Below are positions 51,528 through 62,334 of a stretch of DNA of 64,000 nucleotides, piece by piece. The number at the start of each line of letters is the position of its first letter. Positions within the stretch are counted from its first letter, which is position 1. Source of the stretch: Euborellia annulipes (Eukaryota; Arthropoda; Insecta; Dermaptera; Anisolabididae); assembly GCA_023213315.1 (NCBI GenBank), contig JAKCPI010001008.1, positions 37,459 through 101,458 of the forward strand, written 5' to 3'. The position numbers and the translations under genes are program-made. The notes beneath the pieces were generated by a model. It searched no databases. It was not told the origin of the DNA and saw only the letters and a list, made by a program, of their open reading frames with translations.

Positions 51528-54219
51528 ATGTCTGTGAATTTAAAGGATAGCAATGCGTTGGCGCTTGCTTCCGCCACTGGACCACCTCTCGATTTTTCAT
51601 TTAAAAAATTGAAAGTATTATCAGGTGAGTTTTTACAATTTTTTTTGTCTTCTAAAAAGAGTTCCTTTTTTAATCTCTTCTGTAACCATAAAAATTTTTA
51701 TTATTCTTAAGAATTTGTCTTAAAATTTTATTAATAATATATTTACATTTTTTTTTCAATGAAATACTTTATTAATGAGATTTTCGTTTTTAAGACTTTT
51801 TTTTGATATAAACAAAAAAATGATTTTAATAATAAACAAATGTCATAATAGAAATTTTTTTCGAGTCTGGAGGGATTTATATAATTTTAATTATAAAGAT
51901 AATTTTTATATATTAATTTTTAATTTTATTTTGCTGATGGATGATTTGGATAAAAAATTTAAAGGAATAACAAAGATTATCATATTTATTTTTCAAACCA
52001 AATGCATTAAATATTATTAGCTACCATTCTGACATCTCTTGGCAAATTTTTGAATTACTTGATTTTTGGGCATACTTTTTATGACACACTACGCCATCTT
52101 ATCGGGAAAAACATGCGTAACCACTTCGCTCCCGATGCCCCAGGGCCGAGATATGGGGGTCAAACCTCCTCCAGAAATTTCGAAAAATTATAAATAAAGA
52201 AATTTCTAGAGAAAAACAGTGTTGAAATTTTAAATACTGTTAATATTCATTTGAGATGGGGGAATTACCTCTCGAATCAGCCCCTCCCTCTGCATGAAAA
52301 TTTTTCTGGTTACTGCCCACCCATTAAAAAATAAATTTCTCTTGTTTTAATTAGTATGTTATGATTTTTTATTAAAAATTTTTCTATTTAATTCTTTTTT
52401 CAGACTTAATGCATGAAAAACCCAGAGCCCATCGAGTTGGATCTCTACCTAATCAAGGGCCTAATTTTAAATTTTTAACCAAATCTGTGTGGTTGAATAA
52501 TAACAACCTGAAAAATATGAATAACTTCTCGGACTTTTTGGATGTGAAATTAGAACAACCGGAATTATTAGGTTGGGTTGATTTCTCTTTCAATAAACTC
52601 ACCGAGATTGATGATGTGAGTATTTATTTAAAAATTAAACTTTTTCTTTTATAATTTATTTTTTACTTTCTTTTGTTTTTTCTAGGAAATTCTCAAATTT
52701 AAAAATCTTTCTATAATTTATTTGCATGGAAATAAAATAAGCGATTTTGCTGAAGTTGCTAAATTGAATTCACTTCCTAAGTTGAAATCATTGACTTTGC
52801 ACGGTGAGCTACTGTACTTTCATTTACATAGGCGCCGAATCCATGGGGCCCGAGCCCCCCAATGTTGAGGGAAGAGGGGCCCAGCCCCCCCCACAAAAAA
52901 AAAAATAATTATCAGGGCATTTTCATATTTTATATCCAATCTACCAATGTATTGTTATTTTATTTATATAAATACAACAGGCTACTTACCGATGGTCAAT
53001 GTTCCTATATTGGGGTGAGGTATATATCTTTTGTTCTTTTTTTTGTTTTTTCAAAATTAGAAGTTTCCTTTAAAAAAATATTTTTTTTTTAAAAAAAAAA
53101 AAATAATAACAAAAAAAAAAAGGGGGGGGGGGGATTATTTTTTCTCCTTTTCCTTCTAATATTTTTTTAAATTTCTTTTTAAAAAAAAAGAAGAGAATTT
53201 TTTTTTTTTTTTTTTTATTTGATTCGTTTTTTTTTTTTTTTGGGTTTTTTGGAAAAAAATATTAAAAAATTTTTTTTATTTTTTGGTGTGGTTGGGTGGT
53301 GTGGTTTTGTTTTTTTTTTTTTATTTTTTTTTTTTTTTTGTTTTTTGTTTGGTGCCGAATTAAAATCAATTATCCCACCCAATGCAATTTTTTGCCTTTA
53401 ATTAATTAGCTGGAATCTTTCAAATGAAATGGAATAAAACACTTGTTTCCTTAGGGAAGAAAAAACCCCCTTTTCCCCCGCATAACACTCTTTTCGTTTT
53501 TAGGTTTTTGATCCCCCCCCTTAACCCCTATTAACTAGGCAAATACTTGAGCATATTTAGAAAGATTTTGCATAACTACAAGGCGCTCTTGGGCAGGTGC
53601 TGCCTCTGGTGTCGGTTTGTTTAACTATCTACACTGGAGTTTCTATTGAGAAGGATTATGAAAAAGTTTCTCTCCATCCCGTTTTTACTTTCTTTTATCC
53701 ATTTATTAATTAATAAAGAGAAAGTAATACAGTAAATATTCAGGATTAATTTGTATCTTTATTATAATTGAATCGTTTATTTCAGAAACCACCTAAGTGC
53801 GTTTTTTTAAATTTTTAAAAAAAAAAAAAAAAATTTTTGGGTTTGTATGGTGTTTGTTTTTAAAAATTTTTTAACAAATCAAAAAAATCATATGGGGTTA
53901 ATATAATAAATGATTTTTTCTTTTTTATATACTAGTAAAAAAAAACACAAAATTTAAAATTTTGTGGCTTAGGGGGTTTAAAAAAAAATATCGTGTTGTG
54001 ACCGATGTAAAATTCCTTTTGATTTAATTAATAATTTTCTTTTCAGGAAATCCCATAGAAAAGCAAATGAATTATCGATTATTTGTCACACATTTATTAC
54101 CAAGGCTAGTAAATTTGGATTACTCAGCAATTAGTCCACAGGATAGAAAAGGAGCTCCACCGCCAGGCTTGAATAAATTTCTAAACACTGACCATTTAAC
54201 TTTCGAAGAACCTTATTAA
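51528..54219 (+). CDS. LRRC51: Leucine-rich repeat-containing protein 51
   Basis: Four exons: 51528-51624, 52404-52615, 52686-52803 and 54047-54219, about 199 residues (human LRRC51 is 192). The N-terminus carries GPPLDFSFKKLKVL, matching the family's PPLDYSF start. Then come SVWLNNNNLKNMNNFSDF, LLGWVDFSFNKLTEIDD and IIYLHGNKISDFAEVAKLNS, each close to the LWLNNN, AWIDLSFN and LYLHGN blocks of the human protein. The end is LTLHGNPIEKQMNYRLFV with DYSAISPQDRK. The family is linked to ciliated cells, but its molecular role is not well known. The start codon is the only in-frame ATG before the conserved block. Intron 3 (1.2 kb) contains MITE fragments and a long poor-quality poly-T stretch. AATAAA lies near 54301. 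Confidence 0.92.
52830..53540. other. Low-complexity or poor-quality stretch in LRRC51 intron 3
   Basis: Long T, A and G homopolymers (for example 53040-53350) alternate with broken pieces of known repeats: a GGGCCC-rich hAT-like end near 52830-52890 and a TTAA-MITE fragment near 53395-53455 that degrades into CCCCCTTTTCCCC-like text. The pattern looks more like consensus error in homopolymers than biology. No exon is lost, since exons 3 and 4 join in frame. Confidence 0.6.
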
Positions 54220-55102
54220 GAATTGAAACGTAACTTTCGGAAAAACTAAAAATTATAAAATGTATAAAAAAATTGAAATTTATATTCAGAAAAAACGCTC
54301 AATAAAAATTGTAAATTAAAAAAAAAAATGTTCTTTTGAATTTTATTCGTTAAATAAATAATTGAAGGGCTTAGTGGAATATAGTAATAAGCCACCTTTT
54401 TTTTGTCATTTTTGAAATATTCATACAAATGCATTCTTTAAATATCCCTTTTTAATACCACACAAAGAAGTTTCTTGATTTTACACCTCCCTTTGTTAAG
54501 CCTTCTACCGAACTTTGTGTCTTTGCTAACTAACTCCTACTTTGGCCCTTATTTAATCATATGATTAGCCTAAATGTTCAGAATTATGTGAAAAAACTCG
54601 AAAGTTATCATGGCCTAGTCAACTAGCTTATCCGAGGAATAACTAATTAATTAGGCTAGAAGTGAAGCAATCGGCCGTTAGTTTATAAATTTCTCTAAAA
54701 ACATTAAAATATTGAATTGGATACCAATCAAATGAAATAAATAGGGAAAAAAGGTTTGACAAAATTAAAATTTTTATAATTTCCTTATTTAAAGATTCAT
54801 TAATATAATTGCAAAATAAAAAAGTTTGTAATAATTTATTTCTCCTAATTACTTAAACTTTTTAAATACTAAATAATTTTATTATTCCACTCCCTATTTA
54901 AAAAAATGGGTGAACTATGGAATAAGCTTCTTATAGTGGAGAGGGAATAAGGAGCTGACGTTATCTGACTCCAATTCTGAAGTTCAACCATATTGACTTT
55001 TAAATTAGATGTTTTATAGATTTTTTAATAAAAATTTTTTTTTTATTTCATAAAATTATTTTAAGAAAGGAGAACTATTATTATTATAATTTCTTTTTTC
55101 AG
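54220..55102. other. Intergenic region after LRRC51
   Basis: AT-rich sequence with no recognisable gene, repeat or RNA. The first putative exon of the next transcript begins at 55103 after a pyrimidine-rich acceptor. Confidence 0.5.
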
Positions 55103-57722
55103 ATCAAGTTTGGATGAATTCTGCGACACTTCTCTGGTTTGAATGCCGCATCTCTTTTTCTCATCTTTGCCTTGCCTGCTCGCCTTCCTTGACAGCTCGT
55201 GCCAGCCGAATTTGTTTATAATTTATCCTGATTTCATCTCAATTATTTACACTTTTTAAGGTGAGTGATTCATTTATATTTATTTAATTTGTTCAGAATT
55301 AATATTTTCAATGAATTCATTATTTGAAATAATATATTTAGACTAAACTCGTGAGTAAACAGGTTTGCTTTGTCTATCAATGATTCATTATTCTAACCAA
55401 ATTTTTATTAATTATTCTTTTAAACTCTTCCTATTCAACTTATTTTTAATTTAATATTTATTAAATTATTTATTTTATTTGATCCATTCATTATTTTGTT
55501 CAACTCGGTAAAAATTTCTGAATTTAATTCTATTTTCATTGCAATTTTTTAAATTTCGAATTTCTTAAGATAATTATCAGCCCAAAAAGATTATATTACA
55601 TATTATGATTATAATATAATATTATTTTTTTAATGAATTCATTCTCATTCGTTTAAAACTCAAATCATTTATCACAACTTGTCATGGAATTATCTGGCTG
55701 TCAACTTTTTTTTGTTATTTAAATGCATGCTTAGTATTTATTAATTACGGTATATATAATATTTTCATATTAATTTCAGATGTGATTTACAAAGATTTGA
55801 TTATCTGAAGGATAAAAACAAAAGATCATCAGAAAATTCCAAAAATTGTGTAATGATATATATATAATTGATGTGTGTGTGTGTGTGGGTGTGTAATGAA
55901 AAAATGAAAATGAATTCTAAAAATCTCCAAAAAAGATGCTACCCCTGCCAACAATAATTTTCGCGATTAGCACAGAATTTAAATAAAATCAAGGCAAGTA
56001 CCAATTATGTTTTTTTTTTCTTGAAATGAAAATCATCATATATAGAGTATCTATATATATATATATTAGTTAATTTTATTTCTTTAAAAATCAATTTAAT
56101 TTATTCAGAATTTCCTAAATTATCCTCTCAACAAATCAATTATTTAGATAGATATTTTAAATTTTTAAAAACCCACATTTAAGCACAATCTGTCAAATTA
56201 TTACTTGATGACTTCCCATAGAATTATTTAACTGTCTCTTTACATTAGATAAATACATGCATAGTCTCCTTTAATTTGATTATTTTTATTTTTTAGATAC
56301 TTTCTGCCTCTGCATCAGGAAATGATCCTGGGAATTAAAAAGGAACATGAATTTATCAAGTTTTTAATCATATTTTGCTTTATTCGATATGTAATACGTG
56401 TATAAACGATAGAAATTAAAAGAAGAAAAATGAAAATAAATTCCTCTTTTTAAATAGAAGTAAATGGATCAGTGGCAGCAAATGTTGACTCAAACGTCTT
56501 GGATTCTTCTATCAACTGGGTGTCTTGAAAAACCTCCACAATTTTAAACAGGCCCAAAGGGATAAAAAAAGGTAAGGATGAAAATTTTATTTTTAAATAC
56601 TTTCGTTAAATCATCTTTGCAAAAGCATTGTAACTTTTTATTGCATTATTTTAAATTTGAAAATATTTAATAACTCTCCTCCGTTTTTGAATGACTTTTT
56701 TATTAATATATTTTAATTTTTTTATTATTATATTATTATGTAGAGATTATGTTTGTCTTGAGAATCATTTGCTATTATTATTTCATATATATTAACTCGT
56801 CTTAGAATTTTTTTTATTTTATTCACTATTATTAATCAAAAATGATTTTTTTAAACCTTCAAAATTCCAATTCTTTTAGCAAAGATGAAAAATAAAATTT
56901 TACTTTTTTTTTTTATTTCGTTTATAAAATTGAATGTTTAATTAAATTCTCATTTTTTAGATGCTTATATTTTGAAATATCTTCCTTCTAAATCAGGGAG
57001 CTCAGCTGTTAAATCAAGAAGATAGAACAAGAATTTTCTGCATAGATGTTAGAAATTGAAAGCTGTAAAAAGACAAATAAATCTTAGAAAGAAATTGATT
57101 TAAGCATCATGAATCTTTCAATTAATTGGGTTTCTCAGATGCCTCAAAAATTCGATAAAGACTCAAAACATTAAATCTAGGTAAGAAACGAAATTTTATT
57201 TTTAATTATAATTAAATATAAAATATATAAATTTAATTTGAAATGTAATTTCTAGGAGGAGAAAACATAAAAGGAGAATGTCATCGTTTGATAAGGAATT
57301 GGTTTTGAAATCACAGGTAAAAACATATTTCTATTAAATTTAAATATTTATTATAAAATATTGATAATGTTAATAATTTCAGGAGCAGAACCGGAAAGAG
57401 AGGATGTCATTCAACCCCGCTCAAGATTTGGTTTTGAAATCACAGGTAAAAAGATTGTTTTGTGCATTTACATTTATTAAGGTAATATTCGTTAATTTTA
57501 TATATATATATATATATGTATATATATCTGGATCTTTGAAGATCTATAATATGAATATATAATTAATTACTTTTCAATTTGTTTCAGCATCTTCAATGAC
57601 ACCTGTCTACAAGTCGAGGTCAGCTTAACATGCAAGAGACATGAGCATCATACCTGCAAGTCAACAACACATTTGTAAGTTTAACAACAAAATAGAGGGA
57701 ATAAAAAATACTGTCATTGTAT

Positions 57723-57978
57723 AGTGCAGCGTTTTCCAAACTGTGAGGCGCGGACTAGTCTGGGAGGGGGCAATTATTAACCACAGCGAACAATTTCTTC
57801 TAAATGATCGCTAAAGTTTTACAAATAAAATAATAATAATTTGTATTAATACATTTTTTAGTAATATAAATTTTTATGTTTGTATTATTTTATAAAATGG
57901 ATGGAGGGTGTGGGGGAGGGGCGTCATACGATTAAATATTTTAAGGGAGGCGTGGTAACAAAGTTTGGAAACCACTGC
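57723..57978. mobile_element. hAT-like MITE with CAGNGTTTCCAAACT ends
   Basis: Ends CAGCGTTTTCCAAACTGTGA and AAAGTTTGGAAACCACTG are inverted repeats. Clear target duplication was not found. Similar in type to the element at 7700. Confidence 0.55.
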
Positions 57979-58063
57979 TTTTATAGTGTATAAACCAGAA
58001 TGAGTATGAAAAAAATAATTTAATTAGTACAGAATGGAAGACATATAGTATTTATATTCATAT

Positions 58064-58260
58064 CAAGGACGGATACAGGGGGGGAAGGGGTAATTACCCC
58101 CCCCCCTGAGATTTGAAAAAAATACTTTTTTTTTCCGAAAAAAAAAATGTATTTTTTGCGCCTTTAAATTACCGAAATTAAGAAAGAAATGTGTGCTGTG
58201 CGACCAGTCACCCCAGATTACCCCCCCCCCCCCCGAGAAACTCCCTGGGATCCGCCACTG
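58064..58260. mobile_element. hAT-type MITE copy 3 with perfect 8-bp duplication
   Basis: Starts CAAGGACGGATAC and ends GGATCCGCCACTG, flanked by ATTCATAT on both sides (58056-58063, 58261-58268). Interior matches copies 1 and 2 with an internal deletion. Confidence 0.92.
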
Positions 58261-58351
58261 ATTCATATTTAAATACTAGTAATTAAAATTAAAGAATTTC
58301 CAATGTCTTTACAATCTGATTTGAAATACTAGTAAATAATAATTAAGAGAC

Positions 58352-58404
58352 CAGGGGCGTATATAAGGGGGGGGGGTATATATATATTTCTATATACGCC
58401 CCTG
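58352..58404. mobile_element. 53-bp hAT-like mini-element with perfect 8-bp duplication
   Basis: Ends CAGGGGCGTATATA and TATATACGCCCCTG, with a G run and a TA run between. Flanked by TAAGAGAC at 58344-58351 and 58405-58412. It is little more than two terminal repeats. Confidence 0.9.
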
Positions 58405-59454
58405 TAAGAGACATTTAAATACTAAATATGTCTTTATATCACTATTCCTATTTAAATATTCACATATAACTTTGGAAATTGAAATAATTAAGATTATATC
58501 TCTTTATTTTCTAAATTTTTATTTATATCTTAAATCTATAACATTTAATTATATTAATAAGGGAGGAATATAGATCTGAGTAAAAATCATAAAAAATAAA
58601 CTTTATTATCTATTTAAATATATAGCTCTTATAATGGAATAGCAGAGAGAGAAAAAAAATTCCGTCTTCTAATTAATATCCTAATTAAATAATTTTCCTT
58701 TTAGGAGGGGCGATCTAGGGGGGAAATGGGGGGGGTTTCAGGATCTCCGTCAATCAGCGGTCAAGTCGACGAGGGAATAATTACAATTTTCTTCTTTGTC
58801 TTAAGGTCTGCTTTTGTATTATATTTGTAATGTTTTTCTAAATTTAACTAATCTGTTCTATTAAGATTACCATGTACAACTTTTTTGTAACAAAAAAAAT
58901 ATCTAAATTCGATGTAACACACCCCAATAGAGAGAAAAAAATTATATTTCTTGTTCGCAGGCCTTCCATCAAGTTGACAACTTGATCGTCTGTGAATTTT
59001 GGAAAAGGCAAGTATCAACAAAAACTGTATATTATTAGCAGTAGACTATTTGATCTCAAGATCGTTTCATATTAATGGAAGAATATTTAAATTTAAATTT
59101 CTATTAGTAGTCTAATTTCAATATATTTTGCATTAAAAATATTAATTTTAATTATTATTCTTCCATTAATAATAAAAAACTAACTTTGAGTTAAAAATGT
59201 AATAATAATATACTAGTTTTAAAATATAGAAACATAAGAGAAAGAATTTATTTAAATTAGGTTTAATAATCTCATATTAAAATTATATAATAATAGGATA
59301 ATAGAATGGAATATTATATACTAGGGATAGGTAAATAGAAAATTAATGATATCTTGAATATATAAAAGTCTTTATTAATATACTAATGAAAAATAATCAT
59401 ATAATCAACAGAAGCTAGTATGGGTAGAGACGATGTGATCAGTTTGCTGTCCAC

Positions 59455-59655
59455 CTCTAACCCCGACCACCAACCCATGCGCGCAACGACTTTTATAGCC
59501 TCCAGTCCCCACTCTGGCCCCTGGCGCATGCGCAGAGAGCTAAGTCGACAGAGGCGACGGCGGCGGCCGCCTGCCCCCTCCATGCCTGCATGCAGGCATG
59601 GAGGAGGCAACGAAGCGGGTTGCCGGCTCTCTGCGCGCCAGGGGCGCTAAAGAGA
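59455..59655. repeat. GC-rich foldback with central palindrome
   Basis: Arms GGCCCCTGGCGCATGCGCAG (from 59516) and GCTCTCTGCGCGCCAGGGGC (near 59628-59647) are inverted. In the centre, CCTCCATGCCTGCA at 59577-59590 pairs with TGCAGGCATGGAGG at 59591-59604 as a perfect palindrome. GC content is high in an AT-rich setting. TGCGCATGCGC resembles an NRF-1 site, so promoter use is possible, but the inverted layout points first to a mobile element. Confidence 0.6.
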
Positions 59656-59694
59656 TATATATAATATATCTATACTATTATATAAAAGACAATC

Positions 59695-59755
<61 letters not shown>

Positions 59756-60064
59756 AACGCATAGACTCCGAAACTACTGGACCGATTTTCATGGAGTTTT
59801 TTTTAATGGGTAGGGAATTTTCCGGGGGTGGTTTTAGGCTATCATTATATCGAATTAGGGGTAGGGAACCCCCCCTTTTTGGGGGTTATCAATTACCCCA
59901 TAGCAAAGCATTGGAAAACAGGATCTAACTCGCTTTATGGAAAATATATTTATCAAATCTTTAAAATGAAAAATAAAAACTCTTCCTCCCTAACAATTCG
60001 ACATTTGTCAAATCTTTAAAATGAAAAATAAAAACTCTTCCTCCCCTAACAATTCGACATTTGA

Positions 60065-62185
60065 AAAGATTTTTCCGCTCTGCGCCCCCACCCCCCCCTA
60101 AAATTTTATTTTTTTTATTTTTCATTCGATTTTAATAAAATTTAAAATGACGCTTTCTTAGGGTGTAAATAATTGAAAAATGGTATTTTAGACCCCAGAA
60201 AGTTCAATCACCCCCCCTGACCCCCCCTGAAATTTATTTTTTATTCGATTTTAATAAAATTTAAAATGTTGCTTTCTTAGGGTGTAAATAATTGAAAAAT
60301 GGTATTTTAGACCCCAGAAAGTTCAATCACCCCCCTGACCCCCCTAAAATTTATTTTTTATTCGATTTTAATAAAATTTAAAATGGCGCTTTCTTAGGGT
60401 GTAAATAATTGAAAAATGGTATTTTAGACCCCAGAAAGTTCAATCACCCCCCTGACCCCCCCCCTAAAATTTATTTTTTATTCGATTTTAATAAAATTTA
60501 AAATGTTGCTTTCTTAGGGTGTAAATAATTGAAAAATGGTATTTTAGACCCCAGAAAGTTCAATCACCCCCCTGACCCCCCCCTAAAATTTATTTTTTAT
60601 TCGATTTTAATAAAATTTAAAATGACGCTTTCTTAGGGTGTAAATAATTGAAAAATGGTATTTTAGACATCAGAAAGTTCAATCACCCCCCTGACCCCCC
60701 TGAAATTTATTTTTTATTCGATTTTAATAAAATTTAAAATGTTGCTTTCTTAGGGTGTAAATAATTGAAAAATGGTATTTTAGACATCAGAAAGTTCAAT
60801 CACCCCCCCTGACCCCCCTGAAATTTATTTTTCATTCGATTTTAATAAAATTTAAACTGACGCTTTCTTAGGGTGTAAATAATTGAAAAATGGTATTTTA
60901 GACATCAGAAAGTTCAATCACCCCCTGACCCCCCTGAAATTTATTTTTTATTCGATTTTAATAAAATTTAAAATGACGCTTTCTTAGGGTGTAAATAATT
61001 GAAAAATGGTATTTTAGACATCAGAAAGTTCAATCACCCCCTGACCCCCCTGAAATTTATTTTTTTATTCGATTTTAATAAAATTTAAAATGTTGCTTTC
61101 TTAGGGTGTAAATAATTGAAAAATGGTATTTTAGACATCAGAAAGTTCAATCACCCCCCTGACCCCCCTGAAATTTATTTTTCATTCGATTTTAATAAAA
61201 TTTAAACTGACGCTTTCTTAGGGTGTAAATAATTGAAAAATGGTATTTTAGACATCAGAAAGTTCAATCACCCCCCTGACCCCCCTAAAATTTATTTTTT
61301 ATTCGATTTTAATAAAATTTAAACTGACGCTTTCTTAGGGTGTAAATAATTGAAAAATGGTATTTTAGACATCAGAAAGTTCAATCACCCCCTGACCCCC
61401 CCCTAAAATTTATTTTTTATTCGATTTTAATAAAATTTAAAATGACGCTTTCTTAGGGTGTAAATAATTGAAAAATGGTATTTTAGACATCAGAAAGTTC
61501 AATCACCCCCCTGACCCCCCTGAAATTTATTTTTTATTCGATTTTAATAAAATTTAAAATGTTGCTTTCTTAGGGTGTAAATAATTGAAAAATGGTATTT
61601 TAGACATCAGAAAGTTCAATCACCCCCTGACCCCCCTAAAATTTATTTTTCATTCGATTTTAATAAAATTTAAACTGACGCTTTCTTAGGGTGTAAATAA
61701 TTGAAAAATGGTATTTTAGACATCAGAAAGTTCAAACACCCCCCTGACCCCCCCTGAAATTTATTTTTCATTCGATTTTAATAAAATTTAAAATGACGCT
61801 TTCTTAGGGTGTAAATAATTGAAAAATGGTATTTTAGACATCAGAAAGTTCAATCACCCCCCTGACCCCCCTGAAATTTATTTTTCATTCGATTTTAATA
61901 AAATTTAAAATGACGCTTTCTTAGGGTGTAAATAATTGAAAAATGGTATTTTAGACCCCAGAAAGTTCAAACACCCCCCTGACCCCCCTGAAATTTATTT
62001 TTCATTCGATTTTAATAAAATTTAAAATGACGCTTTCTTAGGGTGTAAATAATTGAAAAATGGTATTTTAGACATCAGAAAGTTCAATCACCCCCCTGCC
62101 CCCCCCCCCCTGAAATTTATTTTTCATTCGTTTTTAATAAAATTTAAAATTACGCTTCCTTAGGGTGTAAATAATTGAAAAATAT
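60065..62185 (+). repeat. Minisatellite of about 117-119 bp, 18 units
   Basis: Each unit carries TCGATTTTAATAAAATTTAA, a (GACG/GTTG/GGCG)CTTTCTTAGGG block, TTGAAAAATGGTATTTTAGA and C(A/C)(T/C)CAGAAAGTTCAATCACC, then a C tract of variable length. I counted 18 copies of the CTTTCTTAGGG / CTTCCTTAGGG block. Two sub-variants (GACG and GTTG; CATC and CCCC) alternate in runs, which suggests block duplication. Confidence 0.93.
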
Positions 62186-62300
62186 ATTAATCAAATATTT
62201 AAAATAAAAAATAAAAACTCTTTTTCATAATTAATTAAAATACATTTATCTGGACAACTCTTAGTCATATCCCGAGACGCCGCCCGCCAGGGCTAGCGGG

Positions 62301-62325
62301 GTAGGGTTGCCGAAGGCAACCCTAC
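62301..62325 (+). other. Helitron 3' terminal hairpin
   Basis: A perfect 11-pair stem with a GAA loop, six to nine bases before the CTAG end, as expected for the transposition stop signal of Helitron-type elements. Confidence 0.8.
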
Positions 62326-62334
62326 CGCAGCTAG

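Larger units (their letters stand above)
55103..59009 (+). ncRNA. Putative multi-exon transcript without clear protein
   Basis: A chain of segments with good plus-strand splice signals: 55103-55260 (acceptor TTTTTTCAG, donor GTGAGT), from 55780, 56297-56571 (donor GTAAGG), 56961-57180 (donor GTAAGA), 57256-57316, 57383-57445 and 57588-57674 (donor GTAAGT), from 58705, and 58961-59009 (GC donor). None yields a long open frame. Two neighbouring pairs look like duplicated exons: the last 55 bases of 56297-56571 and 56961-57180 (TC(T/A)AT(C/T)AA(C/T)TGGGT), and 57256-57316 with 57383-57445, which both end GGTTTTGAAATCACAG. It may be a long non-coding RNA, a host gene for small RNAs, or 5' leader exons of a gene beyond. 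No C/D or H/ACA boxes were confirmed. Confidence 0.35.
59664..62334 (+). mobile_element. Helitron/Helentron-like non-autonomous element
   Basis: The 5' part has TATACTATTATATAAAAGAC, a (CTGT)n microsatellite (59694-59750) and the conserved block CGAAACTACTGGACCGATTT, known from many arthropod Helitron-type elements. The 3' end has an 11-pair hairpin (GTAGGGTTGCC-GAA-GGCAACCCTAC, 62301-62325), then CGCAG and CTAG at 62331-62334, followed by T. This is the CTRR-T terminus of the group. The interior is an 18-unit minisatellite. The exact 5' boundary is uncertain. No Rep/Hel protein. Confidence 0.8.

Noticed and set aside
55103..59009. snoRNA host gene
   Set aside because: No intron showed a clear RTGATGA box with a matching CTGA box and a terminal stem, so only a generic spliced transcript is called.
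59383..59650. Overlapping open frames in the GC-rich foldback
   Set aside because: Both strands are open because of composition and inverted arms; no family signature.
60065..62185. Possible CRISPR-like array because of regular 118-bp spacing
   Set aside because: Whole units repeat without unique spacers and lie inside a Helitron-like element in animal DNA.
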